64,000 bases of DNA. Source: Monomorium pharaonis (lineage: Eukaryota > Arthropoda > Insecta > Hymenoptera > Formicidae). The stretch spans positions 30,363,585 through 30,427,584 of the forward strand of contig NC_050470.1 in NCBI RefSeq assembly GCF_013373865.1. The letters run 5' to 3'. Below the pieces are notes generated by a model that saw only the letters and a list, made by a program, of their open reading frames with translations, did no database searches and was not told the origin of the DNA. Every line of letters begins with the position of its first letter. The first letter of the stretch is position 1. Positions 36,743 through 50,347 of the stretch are shown in pieces. A program made the position numbers and the translations under genes.

Positions 36743-38260
36743 TTTGTTAATGCGGTTTTATTTGGTATTTTTATGAAAGTAGATTTATTTTATATATAAA
36801 TATGCTAATAGAAAATTTTTAGGTAGACAAGAGTTAATTTCTCTCAAAGTTATGTCGATAACTTAAATTGATTTCTATTCACATCTTGTTTCCATAAACG
36901 ATCGATATATATCGAACATCGATAATATCAGATTATCAAAGATAAGCGTTTTGTATTAAGCACAATATCAATCACGCGTTTTCATCCCGACACGACGACA
37001 ATTGAAATGTGTTTTCTAGCAAGAGCTTAACATTTTAATTTGCGGAAATTTTTACGGAACAAGCTACAATATATTCTTCAACTACGATAGCGAAGTGTGT
37101 CCTTTATGTCGTGCTATAAAAGAGCCGCGCAAAGTGCGGATCCGTGTTATATGTCCACTTTTGGGGCCGTCAGCATAATTTACGACCGCCCAAAACCTCC
37201 AAGTCTCTCTTGCTCTCTCTCTCTCTCTTCTCGAAGAGCCTGCCCGATGTGACATAGATCCTTGGCTCGTCCGCGTGCAATAACTGCATCTCCCCGTAAT
37301 ACGTTGGGCGACCGGTGCGGTTCTTGAAACGTGAAATACGGACTCGGCGCGGTAAAAGACGCGGGACCCGTAATTGCCGACACGGTCGAGCGTTTATATC
37401 GCCGCGTGCATACCGCGCGCCGGGCTCTTCGTGGACTTTCGTTGAGGATTAGTAAGAGTAAAACGTAATGCTCGGAGACATCGATTAACGGTAACGGTAA
37501 ACGACTTACCGCGCTCGTATTCCTGGCGCATAGCAGGCACAGTTTCCGAGTCAGCTGCCCGCTTGCCAGAGGGGCTTGCCGGTATCGGCGGCTTAACTAT
37601 ACGAGCCAATATCGACTTTCGCAGTTGAGCCCGAGTGGAAAGCGCCTAATTAATTATTCCGATTAAGTGCCACGATTAATTAAAATCGAACACGGAAGGA
37701 ATGGCGCCCGCTCGTCGAGCGCAAGGCGACGGACGGTGTGATGCAACTCGCTAGCTGCCAGCTGTAATAGCGCCGCGATACGCGCTTTTAAGCCTCTAAA
37801 GCACCAGTCGCTTTTCACTTTGTCGCACGTCAATGCAATCCTCTTATCGAGTTATCAAGCTTAATACGTTGATATTATGATTGATTTATTCGAGCTGGAA
37901 AATTCCTGTTATTACATGAATGCATATTATAACTATTTCGATCGACGCGCGAGTTCAAATTTATCGACATTTTCATATCTACGTACACGTATATGTGTAC
38001 TCTGTCCGCTGAGATTATTAGTGAATTTATTCTCTTCCGGCGCACACTGAAAAAAATATGATGCATTCAGAAAAATGACCTTAATATATTTTGCGTTCCA
38101 CTCGGTGTAACATGTCGGTAGACATGTGTGTATATACGTGTATACTAATAATGACAGTCCATTCCATAATTAAAGTTTCTCGCCAACTGCAATTCGATAG
38201 AGATGTGGATAAGGTGCAACGTGTCACGTCCGCGTCGCGCATTGCGGTATTAACAGTATA
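36743..38260. other. Non-coding stretch
   Basis: AT-rich to about 37.1 kb, then moderately GC-rich to 37.85 kb. No supported gene was seen; short open frames on the - strand near 37.2-37.6 kb have no recognisable domain. Confidence 0.5.
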
Positions 38261-38735
38261 TTAACCCTGTGCCCCCTCAGTGCCAACTGGGTTGGGTTTA
38301 AAGGATTTAAACGTTCCACTCGAAGTGTCAGCTGGGTTGACAATATCGTATGTAACTACATTGCAGATTATTGTAAATGATTGTGTGCAAAAAATATAAT
38401 TTAATTATTTTCATGCATTAATAATAATTTATATTTAACAATGTTAACAAATTCAATGAAAAATGAAATAAGCAAATACGTTAATCGACAAAGGTTTTAC
38501 ATCGAGTTGCGACATAGTGAAAACGATTATCTATTAAAAAAGTTTTTATTCTAAAATTATAAAAAATAAATATTATTTGTGCATTTTTCGACCGAGTTAC
38601 CGTAACAAAAAGGTTTGGTATCAATTTTACTTTAAAAGCTCAACGTTTACATTTGATTTACGATACACACAGGTTTAAATGTCGGAAAGCATACTGTGTT
38701 GGCGATCAAACTGTTTATACATGGGTCGAGGTTAA
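38261..38735. mobile_element. piggyBac-like MITE flanked by TTAA
   Basis: The left end reads TTAACCCTGTGCCCCCTCAG. The right end, on the reverse strand, reads TTAACCTCGACCCATG, so each terminus begins TTAACC and has a CCC within the next ten bases. A subterminal repeat (GTGCCAACTGGGTTG and GTGTCAGCTGGGTTG) sits inside the left end. The TTAA target and CCC ends are typical of piggyBac. There is no transposase; the interior is AT-rich. Confidence 0.45.
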
Positions 38736-41700
38736 AAAATTGAGTCCTCTATTATATTACAAATAGTATGTCATCGTCGATCCTCGCCTACTCCCGCAGG
38801 CCACATAAATTCTCGTATCATCTAAATGTTACGCGCATAATCATCCTACTTTCCTTGCGACGGCCGTCAATCGATTAAATGAATATTAAAAGCACAATAT
38901 TACGCATAGTTAAGTCAAATTCGCGCGTCTCATTTACCGAGCCTTCACAGGAGGCTGTTCTTTTCCCCTCGTAGGTATCTCTCACACTTTCAGACATACA
39001 TCGCGATCCATCAGGCACGTTTCTTTGGGTCACATTGAAAAGAAAATCGACGATACTTCCGAGAAGCAACCTCACAAACGTCTCATTACTCGCTAACCAC
39101 GACGCCAATATCCACCTCGCTGGGCCATGTAAAAGATTAATGGAAAAATGATTTCGACCGGTTCATAACCATTATATGTATATCACTCTGAATCGATTAG
39201 ACGGCACACCCTTGAAAAATTCGTGCCGTATAAGTAGCGAGGGCAACGAGGCTATCGGACGCGCTGAGAGAGTGCTCCGTACCCTGCCCACATAATAATA
39301 AGAATAAGATTTCATTCACGATAGCGCCCAGCTTTCGCTACCAGGACCGTAATCACACTTGGACACATTGATGCATGGACCGGTCCCCCTTCCATGCCCA
39401 GCATTAATGACAGGTTTACGTTGACGAGGCCGCCTTTGCCCGCTCATTGAAATTTCGATCGATTACCTTGCCCACCCTCCGCACCTCTCCGCCCCGCTAG
39501 TCGCTTATAAAAACGAAAAACTACCGTGCGTACGCTGAGAATTTCCGGGAAGATTACGGTCAGCCGCGAGAGATTTCGAGACGTCATGTCGCAATTATTC
39601 TATTTAGTTTACTGATATCTGCCGATATAATCGCTGCAAGAAATATTCTCATTTCGATCCCGCCGTTGAACGTGAATATGCATCGCGCATATCGCGGAAT
39701 CGCGTACGCGGGATTTTTTCGCGTCCGTTTATTCAGAGGCATACACAGAGATCTGTATTAATATCATGAGATTAGAATGTTCTCTCCGCGCCCCGATGAG
39801 AATATGATGTTTCCTTTGGCAACCAACTCCGCGTGATTACTGTAGTTATACGTAATACGTATGATTGAATACATTCGAAAAGGGTTCGGTCACTAATCAC
39901 GAGCTGTACGGTACTCCGTCCAGGAGCGAGGGGATGGGAAATGAACTAAAAGTACATTGACCATGTCATTAGAGAGTGTTGGGTTCGTGTCAGCCGATAG
40001 ACGAGAGATTAATCATCTTATCGCTCCGTCCCGCTCGCATCCTTCCTCCGGATCGTTCTCCGATTCTCTCAATCGCGACGTATGCTTCGGCATTGATGAC
40101 TGGCCTCGAGACTAAGACGTTTCTCTAGGGCATAGCGGCAGTCCGCTATAGTCATTTAGGCCCATTGAGCCGCGATCGATTCACCACGGAAATTACCCCC
40201 GCAGTAGTTCATAATCCCATCATTAACCAATATCTTAATGCCTACATATTTTTCCTGGGTAGTTACGATCGATTAAGGGACTAGGGGCAAACGTTGTCAA
40301 ACGTGCGATCAAGATTTTATATAATTTTATGTACAATATAGAATAATTGTTTTCAAATTATTATTATACAATGTACGTTAGAATAATAAATTACAATGTA
40401 GGTAGAACTGACATTTTATTAACGAATAAAATTCTGTTCCGTTATGTTAATGTAATTGCTGAACTACAGATTATTCCAGACACCTTTTCTCGGAATAACT
40501 TAGCAGAGTTTCTTCCTCTGGTTCATCAAACTACTGTAAGTTTTACGTTACAAAATCGCGTCGCGCTCTTTAAGACATTTATCCCGGGCGAAAGAAACGA
40601 TTCGGCGTGGGTATATTTTTTGCTGTCCCGAAAGAAAATGCGTGAGTACCGGCCGTCTGTGTTCCACTCCTCTCTTCCTCCTTATTCCGGCTCGTCTGCG
40701 CTTAATGCAGATAGGAGTGAGGAAACCGCGTGTAAACTGGCCTTTACCTGAATGGGACACGGCTATTGCTCCGCGCCACGGCGCGCCGTGCGTCCGAGAG
40801 AGTTACCGCTAATCTGTACTTACGCTCGACTGGTGTTGCCTCTGTGCTTACACGAGCGGATCAGCCTACAAACGGGTATCGGTCGATCGAAAATTCAAAC
40901 AATTACGATTGGCTCATTAACCGATCGCCGGCGCATTTTCCTCGCCCGCCAGTGTAACTCGCCGCTTTGTGTGCACGTGTGTGCTTCGTATAATTTCGTC
41001 GTTTATCACAATTATATATTTAAAAAAAAAGAACAATTTGCGGGAGGGAAAAATGACAGTTATTATCGTTATTTATTTATGAACATGGCGTAGGAGAAAA
41101 GCCATCCTGCATATCGCTTATGTACAAAAGCTCATTACGAAACGCATTACAAAAAAGGAGCACGAGGGAGTTAAACTTGTTTAACACGTTCGTACATACC
41201 GCAGCCGGGCATCGGTGACCTGAACTTTCCGTTTGTGCTATGCAAGACACCGTTGGCGACCGTCAACAGGACCTAACTAAAATACGATTCGCGGTTTATG
41301 CTTTACACGCGTTTAAAATTTAATCGTGGTGCACCGTATGCGCGACACTCCGTGTTTGATAATATGACGAGACACGATAGAAAAATTTTATCGCTCCAAA
41401 CAATGGGAAAATTTAATCCTGAAGATTCGCGCGAGTAACGTTCGGCGGTAAAGGTGTTAAACTCAAGCTGTGCCGTCGCATTTAGAGGCAAAATGAGCAC
41501 CGAACAGCATTGCACTTTGAATCTGATGTACGTGATATTGTTCCGGTAAGACGACAGTTCCTATCTCGCACTAGTTAAAGGAATTTCCATTGGTATGCCA
41601 TCTACGCCACGACGGGGTAATCGACGCGGTAATCGAGGGTACTGAACGTTGCCCGAAGATTAACAGCTGCTGAAAGTTTTCACGATTTTTCTTTCTTTTT

Positions 41701-44700
41701 CCCGACCCGACGAAAATTCAACTCCAACGTAGCAATCGTAGATCGTCGCCTGCTCAAAGTTACTCCGACCCTGACGAACGATCGTTAACACTTGGCCAGT
41801 AATTAATGGACAGTTCAGCAATTTCTTTTGTACTTCCGTTGACATAACAATTTACGAAAATAATCGTTCGCGCGTTATACTCGTGGTAACGGCGGCTTCT
41901 CAGTGCAAATGGCGCGTCGAGGTAATCCTTTAGACGCAATGTTGCAATTGATAAAATTGCCGGGCAATTTTCGAATCCTATTTTACAGGTGTTTCATTGC
42001 GCCCTTTCTCTCGGCTTGAATAACGCTACCGTCACTGCGTGACCGCGTCCACATTCGTCTGAAAGAGACGAATTAACGACGAATTATCGTAAGGTACAAA
42101 TATCTTCATTGACTCAGTCACACGTGTATGACCGAATTCTTCCTGTTCTTTTTACACTCGGTTTCTCAATTTCTTCATCACCAGTCCGCTTTCCGTCCTC
42201 CTCTCTAGACCGTTTCTCTCTGCGCCGGTCGTCGTGTCCATCGCCGTTCGTCCGTCCGCACGTCTCGCGCCGCATTCTCGTTTCTCGCCACGCCACGGCT
42301 TAGGTTTCTACGGTTCCCGGACGGGACCGAGAGAAAACGGTGTCTCGTACGTCCGCGTCTTCCGAAATCGGCTCTGTATTTTCCTACATCGCTGTTTCCA
42401 CGCGCGCTCCCGGAACGCGTAGTCTTCCATCCATTTTCTCAATTCGCCCGGGACTAATTAACGTATGCATAGATAAAATATGTTAACGACAAATTGTCGT
42501 ACGATATTTGCTCGACAGTCACGCGTATTGATGCAATATCACTTTTTATCTCAATATAAAATACACTGAAAACGAAATATGGATTCTGCACGCTCCTCGC
42601 ATCTCTTGATTTTTATTTTTTCATAGTACTATCGGAATGCAGAAGAGGTGGTATAACAACGTATAGCGACACGTCGTAACGACCGCATAGGAAATAGCCA
42701 CGTGAAAAGTCAAACGAGTCACGCGACATGCCGTTCTTAGTCCTGGTACACGGTATATCGGGCTGTAACTATCATAATAGCGAAAACAATCCCTTTCCTC
42801 TCAGCAGCGGTGGCATAACGGTAGCGGAGCAGAAGCTGAAAGTAATGCAGAAGCTTTTACTACCCTTCCTCCTAGCCAGGAGCCAGCCTTCCTCGCACGA
42901 TATCTCGCGATATATCGGACGTCTGGCTTTAATCCGCTGCTTTTCCATTATCCGTCCAATCCCTCCAGGGTGCGTTTTTCATGAGCGTTTGCGGTCGAAT
43001 TTTCGCCGGTAACCTTGAGCACCTCCGAAGACAATATCGTCGCGCGAGATACGCACGTTGAAAGAAGGTCGAGTGACGGTGGCGATGAATAGTTAGCGAT
43101 GGACGAAGACGCGGTGGACGGCGGTGGCGGGAAGAAGAGACGGCGAACAGAGCGAGGAGGGAAAGAAAAACAGGAGTAGAGAGAAAGAACGAGAGGGAGA
43201 GACCGGTGATGGCTGCGATGATGACGGTCAGTGGTTGTGTATACCGGTTAAGCCGTTCAGTACCAGCCCGGCGTCCGTCACGGGTAAACCTCAACCGTTC
43301 GGTTTCGATCCGCTATTCTGTTCTAGCATCGCGCGCGCGATCGAATTCCCTATCCCTGTTACACGCCCCGTACTCGTCGATTTGTCGCGACACGTGCACG
43401 CGTTTCATTTTCTTTTCCTACCCTCCCCCCCCTCTCGATCGAGTTTGTTGAGTTTTCAGATAAACCTGCACGTCACCGTCGCTCGAAGAGAAGACCCAAA
43501 AATGGAACCGTTCACCTATTTACTTATTTAACGAGTGCGCTAAGTAATCTGAAGAGAAACGTCAGCTGTGATGCGAAACGATGCAATGTAAGCGGAATTA
43601 AGCGGCGAACAATGACCGATGAAACGACGACGTCCGTCCACGTCGGGACATCGTAGAGAAGTTTTCAGTGTTACCGCAGAATTTTTTTTTTTTGTTCTCT
43701 AACAATCGAATCGTGCGTTTCTAATCTAACACGATGCGGTCAGACGATCGATGACGATTCGTTGCGACGCGACGCTGACCGAGCATCCCGAGGCTCGTTT
43801 AATCGATCCTGACGCAAGAGTTGAATCCACAAAAATTTATCTCCCCGGAGAGAGTAAATTAAATTTTTCAAGGTGCAAACTCGATCGGGGGTTCTGGTCC
43901 AGGATGAAGAACTGATCTTGCGGCGAGTCCCGATCCTCGCGCGATGCCCGCTTCGTCCACGCTGGTCCATGTCGTGAATCACGATGAATCACGATGGTGA
44001 TTTCCCCGTGCAACCATGCCGTCGGAAACTCGTGGTTGTCGTTGTGCGGGGTACGAGATGAGTCACGAGGATTCCACGTTGATTCGAAGTGAGCGAGCGC
44101 GGATGAAGTGATTGCGAGGACTCGTGGAACTTCCAAATCCAGCGGACCGGTCCGGTCCGACAGCGATCCAGGTATCGCTGTTATAAGTTTAAAAAATTTA
44201 TTACGACTAACAGACAGCCCCTTTTTATTAGATCAAGTATTTATGTAATTTTGTTGATTTAATTATTTATATATGTACGCATGTATATAAATTTTTACGA
44301 AAAGAGACAACGATAAATCTGATAAACGGTATTGCCACTTTGAAAATAGCTGCGGTTACAATTAATTAATAGCTTACAATTAATTAATAAATCGACGTGT
44401 CTTATATTGATATCACGAGTAAACTTGCAAAGTTACACTGGAAATTTCCATTTGCTAAGATTACGCGATTCTCAATCAAGTCTCTACCGAGGAAGCTGAT
44501 CGAAACTCGCGGTGTCCATATCGAGTCTGCCGCGGAAAGTCACGTTACGGGCAGCCGCGATCGTGAGGCGTTAAAGCGTAAATGGCTGCTGGGTGATCTC
44601 TATGTGCCATGTTGCTATGATCTATCTGGTGGCGGTTCGAATGCCGTCACGATGTCGAACGTGACTTCGGACGGGACGGTAGCCGCGAGACCGCGTGTCA

Positions 44701-47700
44701 GGTATACGTCGCCGTCCGTACCGTGTCGATGGTACGCGCGATTTCCAGTTATCCATTACCGTTGTCACACTTCCGGAACTACTTGCACGGCGTCCTCCGT
44801 CGTTCGACGTTTGAATTACGATCGTCCGGACGACAGCGAGTTTCTCTTCTTTTCGTGCAAACAGAGCTTGTTTACCAGATGTCCAGATACCTTCTTCTAC
44901 CACGCTTGCCGAAAGCGTCTCTTCAGCGTCATCATCGAAGGGCCTTAATGATCATCCGGGACCAAGTGAATTTACGCCTAATTATTCACTTTAAATGAAA
45001 CGGATCGTTTAGGAATTGACGATTCAATCTCCTCCAGTCTCCTCCAGTTTACTCTCGCGTGAAGCGTACCGGTACCTGACCGAAGCTTCCGGGACGATCG
45101 GTCGATGCCGATCCCACAAGATCCTGCCTTTTTCGCGCAAGGTCGGATCGAATCGCAGCCGGATCGAATCCGACCGGCATCGTCTCAGGACCTGGACCGG
45201 TACCGGCGATGCAGCGGCAGCGTGCGGCGTGGCCTGACATCGCCGTTCTCGTCCTCGCCTTCCCGTGCGCTTTTATCAAAGCTGCCGGCGCTCCCCGTTC
45301 CACCACGTTCCTCGCTCGGCTTCCTCTGTGCAACGGGACGCCTAGACCTTGGAATTACCGAGGCACGTCCTGCCGAACCTCCTGTCTCACCCGCGTCCCA
45401 CGTGGCGCATCGCGACACCTTCTCGTGTTTCACCGCTGCGTAATACCTCCGTATTAATGCAGCGCATAGCTGTCGTACCTGCTTGTGCATCGTGCCTCGT
45501 GCATCGTTAGGCAAAACATTCGGTTGATGAGCGTTCAACGCTCGCCGCCGGTTTGTCGGCCGCGCCGCTCGAGCCTGTTGAGTTCCTGCCGCGCGCGCGC
45601 GCAGGTATGTTTCACGTCGTCGTTCCGATTTGCTCCAATTCGCGTTCCTCCACCATCGTCGCTCCACGACACATCGGCGCACGTCGATGCGTTACGACCG
45701 ATCACCGATCACCCGACGTGATGCGCAGAGATGATCGAAAGTCGCGCCCCGCGATAAGCGACCTAATCGACGCGATAATAATTATCGCCCTAACGAGCGA
45801 AAAAGCTCGTCTCGAAACTTGTAAAATCTTTCTCATGGCAACGCCGGAAACAAGGACCGAATATCCCGGACGGCTTTCTGTTACTCCCCCTAATCATCGT
45901 CCATTTCCTGCGAGAACTGTTACGCCCACTCATTAAAGCTCGCCATCGCCGCCGCTCGAACGTACCAGGAAAGACGTAAATTTTAAATTACACGAGAATT
46001 AAAGCGCCACCAGCCCAATTCACGTGGGGAAGGGCGTATGCGCGTATACGCCGCCGCACCGTTGGGAAGCGTGCGAGGTATTTTCCTGAATCAGTGCTGG
46101 CCGTTCGTGCACGGCGCGATTTTATTTTGTCGCGTTGATGAGCATTCACCCGCGACGATTGAAATAAAATCACCGTGATGCATGTATATCGCACCACTGG
46201 CACAGAAGACTGCCACATTTGCTCCGGAGCGAGTAGGTACCGACTCACGAGAAAATCATACTAGATCCTTGTAAATTTGAAAGAATAGAAAAAAATGATT
46301 TCTTAAGAAATATGAAAAAAAAAATTAATATAGCGCGATACATTTTATAATAAACTATGTCTACTTGTTATGTAAATTTTGCCAAATTTTTATCTAATAG
46401 CTGGAGAAAGTAAAAAATTATTACTTTCTTGACTTATTCTAATCCAAAACAAACAAAATAGACAAGTCAAATTTTTATTAAATTTGTAATATTTTATATT
46501 TTTGAGAAAATATTTCTTTACAGAAAAATTTCTGTAGTTATCGCGCTCTCGATGAACATGAGTCGATGCTGATGACGAATTAATTGCAGCGGATCTTTTT
46601 CCCCGGTCTTCTTTCAGCGCTCTGAAGCTTCTTTAGACACTTGTTTTTAACGCAAGACGTACACACGCGGCCAAACGGAACGCGAATAGGTCGCGTGAAC
46701 TTGTTACGAACGTGAGAAATCTTGAGATGCATTTGCTGTCGGATGAGAACGATTAAGCAGAAATGAGAGAAGACGAGTAACTATGATGACCGCTAGTCGT
46801 TACGGAATATTTCTTTGGTAGTGCGTTGACGTGCGTCGGGAAGGCGACTATCTCCGCGGAATGCTTTCCTCGGGCAGCATGTAGACGCGAAATAATCGCG
46901 AAACAATGAACACGTTTCTTGCGCTTTATCTACACGGGATTCGTGTCTCGTTTTTGCTACACTCGACCTCGCTCGTCACATGTACCATTACATTGCAATT
47001 TATCGAGTTGCTCCCATATCCGTTGATTATCATTTAATGGATATTAGCTTGCATTTATTGATCATTACACTTGTTGCATTTTTATAATACTTGATTGCAT
47101 TGTGCTTTATCACCGCTAATCACTGTAATTTGTCAATTATCATCGTCAATTTACGACGATTGCAGCGAGTCTCTCCGGAATAATGCGGTATTAAAAGTGC
47201 AATACATAAAAAGTCCAGTCAAGTCTGTTTCGCGGTAGGCGATTGTTTGTGTGTGTGTATAAGGATCATAAGAGCGACTTATACGGTGTCTCTCTTTCGA
47301 ATGGTCGTGCACACATCTCACGTCACATGGCACGTGCCTGGGAACTGGGAAGTCAGCAGAGAGGAGAGATCCCGGGGCATTACGAAATCCCGTCACGACC
47401 GTGAATGCTAATGGACCCGCACTTGACTGATTCACCTTTTAAATCCGACGTCGGTAAATACACGATTTGCGACACCGCGCGTAAAAATCGAGCGATCGAG
47501 AGAGTTGCTTGCGTGTTCCGTCCGGTTCACATATTTCCAAATATTTTAATTAAACAACGGAGATACGGCTGTGCAAATCGCGCGCGGTTTATGCATATTC
47601 ATATTCGTTTTATTAATGCGCCAGCACATATCGACGGCAGATTGAAGGAACATATTTACGAGCGGCATAATTTTACGGCCCCGATGTATATATACGTATA

Positions 47701-48781
47701 TATACGTGTACTTGGTGCGACATTATTCGAGTGTGTTTATTCAGGTGCAAAAACGTCTGGCGAACTAGAAATTCGATCATTACAAATATTAATTCATATT
47801 TCCTACCTTAGAAAGCCTCGGTGACTCGGAGCCCCTTTAACACGCGAGCTCTTATAGGCTTATTCCAGCTAATGGGTAAATCCGCTATCGACAGCGTAAC
47901 TCTCGACTATACGACGGTCATTGAGAAGATCGCTAAATGCGATTTGAAATCCGCGATCACTGGGTCATCCGGCGCTTCTTCTTCTTCTTCTTCTTGCTCG
48001 TCCTTGGTACATGTTCTGCCTCAAGTGGTAGCGACCGCAGCTATCGGTGCAGTAGTGAGAGAAGTCGCGGCCAAGCCAGCGACAGTTCTATATATTCTGC
48101 TTCTTGACCTTGTCCCAGAGCGGTCTCCGGAACACGAACACTATCTCAAGCATGCAGAAGTAGACAGACCCGATTTTGCAACGGCGGTTTACATAGAAAA
48201 GCCGGAGATCTTCTAACATGCGTGAATAGCTGTTCTATTTAAATATAATCGTTCGAAAAAAAAAGAAAATTCCATGTAGGTTTCAATCGAGCGTTTGCTT
48301 GTTTGAGTTTTCCATAGAAACCTTATTTTATCGCGACCCCCGTAAACGCTGTTATTCGTATAAAACTTAGACAAAGTACAGTAAAATAATAATATATTTT
48401 AATATTTAATAAAAACAAATAGCAGGCTACATACTGATAATTTGTATAAAAGGAAAGTTTGAAAAATTTTTCATCTTTCATAATTTACCTATTTGTATGT
48501 AAAAAATTGAAGTATAAATGTAAAATCTGGTAGCAAGAGGAATATCCATTTGTCAGAATGTATCCAACTTGTACATCTATTTTATCCAGATATCGAGAAA
48601 GTTACCTAGAAAGACGCGCATTCGAGATTTTTATATAAAAGTTACGTAAGGTGCGATGCGTCCGATAGAGTTGTATTCAAGATACAACTTCTATTCGTCA
48701 TGTACTTCGATTCGAGGGAAGTTACAAAGGATCGAGTTTTATGTAAAAAGGGAAATATGCGCTTGAAAAATGACCAAGGAA

Positions 48782-48833
<52 letters not shown>

Positions 48834-48960
48834 CAAACGACGAAGATAACGTGTGGGAGGTAAAACAATTATAGAAACGAGAATGGTTTTTCAAACACCT
48901 TTTTACGCGACTGTCTGAATATATATACCTTTTGAAGAATGCGAGGAATATTCGGAACGC
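38736..48960. other. Region upstream of Stubble without a confirmed gene
   Basis: Unique sequence with CpG-rich blocks at 42.0-46.1 kb, where many overlapping frames up to 183 codons are open on both strands. It could hold Stubble promoters or 5' UTR exons. No domain or consistent exon chain was found. Confidence 0.5.
48784..48831. repeat. (AT)n microsatellite
   Basis: Twenty-four uninterrupted AT dinucleotides. It lies close to the candidate Stubble 5' exon. Confidence 0.95.
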
Positions 48961-48964
48961 ACAG

Positions 48965-49106
48965 CGCCGGAGAAAGATAATTCCAAATGATGATGACGAG
49001 ACAGTTCCAAGACGATGGTATTCTCGATCGAGGCATTCGAAAGCGAGCGACGCTGCGTCGATGACCTGGAATGCTGGGCCAGAATTCGGTGACAAGTCGG
49101 TCCAGG
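48965..49106 (+). CDS. Candidate upstream coding exon of Stubble (cytoplasmic tail)
   Basis: The sequence between an acceptor-like acacag (ending 48964) and a donor CAGG/GTACCT (from 49107) is open and reads as ordinary protein, for example MTWNAGPEFGDKSVQG from an ATG at 49061. It ends phase 1. The next exon (from 50264) supplies exactly two bases before in-frame codons leading into MRWIGY. Joining them would give Stubble a short cytoplasmic N-terminus ahead of the hydrophobic segment, as expected of a type II membrane protease. Phase agreement happens by chance one time in three, and both strands are open here, so this is only a candidate. Confidence 0.28.
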
Positions 49107-49821
49107 GTACCTTTTTTTTGTTCCTGCCGATGCGTTTTAGCGCGCGTCCGATGCACCTGTCGCATCGTCGACATACCATCGTCGATCTCGGATCGCTGCC
49201 AGCAAAACGATAGACTAGAAATCATGAATTCTTTGTGCGATCCTCGAAACGATTCTGATGGTTTATAGGATGCACGTGCTCGCGATATATTCACCGGATC
49301 CATTCTACAATTGTAATGTTAAACCATAAATTTCAAAACGTAAACTAAACAAGAAGATTTATAACTAGAAAAATCGTTCGATGCATATAAGCGGAAAACA
49401 TCATTACCATAATATTGATAGAAGAAAATATGAAATGACAATGGAATAAATTTAAAGATTGTTGGGTCTATTTTAAATTCGTCTGTTGATTATTAAATCT
49501 ATGTTGAATCTGAAATCTAAAGTAAAAAAAATTATTTTTGATCAAGTGTTTTGTTAGTTGCGCAAATTCTACTTTATCATGTTACTTTTACCTTTCCTTC
49601 CCCTCGTTTCGTTGCCATCAAAAAGGCATCATTGAAAGTAAATACATCGAAACTCGAAGCACGCAGTTAGTATTCCATGAATTCCTCATAAGTAAGCACA
49701 TGTTATATAAATTAAAGCCATTTGGAAAATATGTAAGAAATTACGATACTTGGTTGCGTGATCCTCGCGATACGCCCGTAACGATTTACTTATTCGTTTA
49801 TAATTTCACTGACACGAGAAG

Positions 49822-49845
49822 AGGAGAGAGAGAGAGAGAGAGAGA
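49822..49845. repeat. (GA)n microsatellite
   Basis: Uninterrupted GA dinucleotides in the presumed Stubble upstream intron. Confidence 0.9.
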
Positions 49846-50263
49846 AGCGCGCGGGATAAGATGCGTCTCTGAAAGGGTTAATTCGAGAAGCGTGCAACGG
49901 GAAAGTGAACTAGAAAGGAGAACGCGTAAACGTGGCAGACAATAGACAATGGATGCGACGAAAGAGCGAACGCGTAGATGCTCGCATGCTACTGACAAGC
50001 TCTTAATATATATAATTACAAAATTTACACTGTGTGCGTATGCGTGTATGTGCCTGTCTGTCGCGATCGACGTAGTAGAGCAGCGCGGCCGTTAGCAGCT
50101 CTCTCGCGTGACTCCCCGAGATTTACACGTCTCTCCTCCTCGGGGAGGGAAGCGCCGATCTAAATTGACACGTGACAGTGACGGATATAAGCAACCTAGC
50201 GCCGGACAACGACGACAGGGTCGGTCACCGATGAATAACGACGAAACGTTTTCTTGCTTTCAG

Positions 50264-50347
50264 GGATCAGGATGCGGTGGATCGGTTACGTGGCCACGAT
50301 TCTCTGGTGGTCGGGCATCGCTAGGTCTCTCAGCACGCTGAATCGAG
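50264..50347 (+). CDS. Sb: Stubble exon with hydrophobic N-terminus (coding from 50272)
   Basis: The acceptor (tttcag) ends at 50263 and an ATG lies at 50272. The encoded start, MRWIGYVATILWWSGIARS, is one basic residue followed by a hydrophobic stretch, which suits a signal anchor or signal peptide. It ends phase 1 at a weak but usable donor (GAG/GTCACA), and the next exon begins GT to complete a Gly codon. The alternative donor at 50356 would put the next exon in a frame that stops after nine codons, so it was not chosen. If an upstream exon is coding, this segment becomes an internal transmembrane anchor. Confidence 0.7.

Noticed and set aside
40777..40790. Perfect 14-bp palindrome CACGGCGCGCCGTG
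   Set aside because: Short and within a CpG-rich context where such palindromes are expected.
44620..44660. tRNA-like GGTTCGAATGCC box
   Set aside because: No matching A box or cloverleaf pairing upstream, so not a tRNA gene.
44397..44948. 183-codon + strand ORF
   Set aside because: No recognisable motif, and an overlapping open - strand frame covers much of it.
45185..45682. 165-codon - strand ORF
   Set aside because: Arg/Ala-rich low-complexity reading of a CpG-rich block, with competing open frames on the + strand.
47965..48219. Open segment on the - strand (MLEDLRLFYVNRRC...) continuing after one in-frame TAG
   Set aside because: The peptide is Cys-rich and briefly suggestive of a broken gene or stop readthrough, but it has no recognised domain and the + strand is also open here. 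Not supported.
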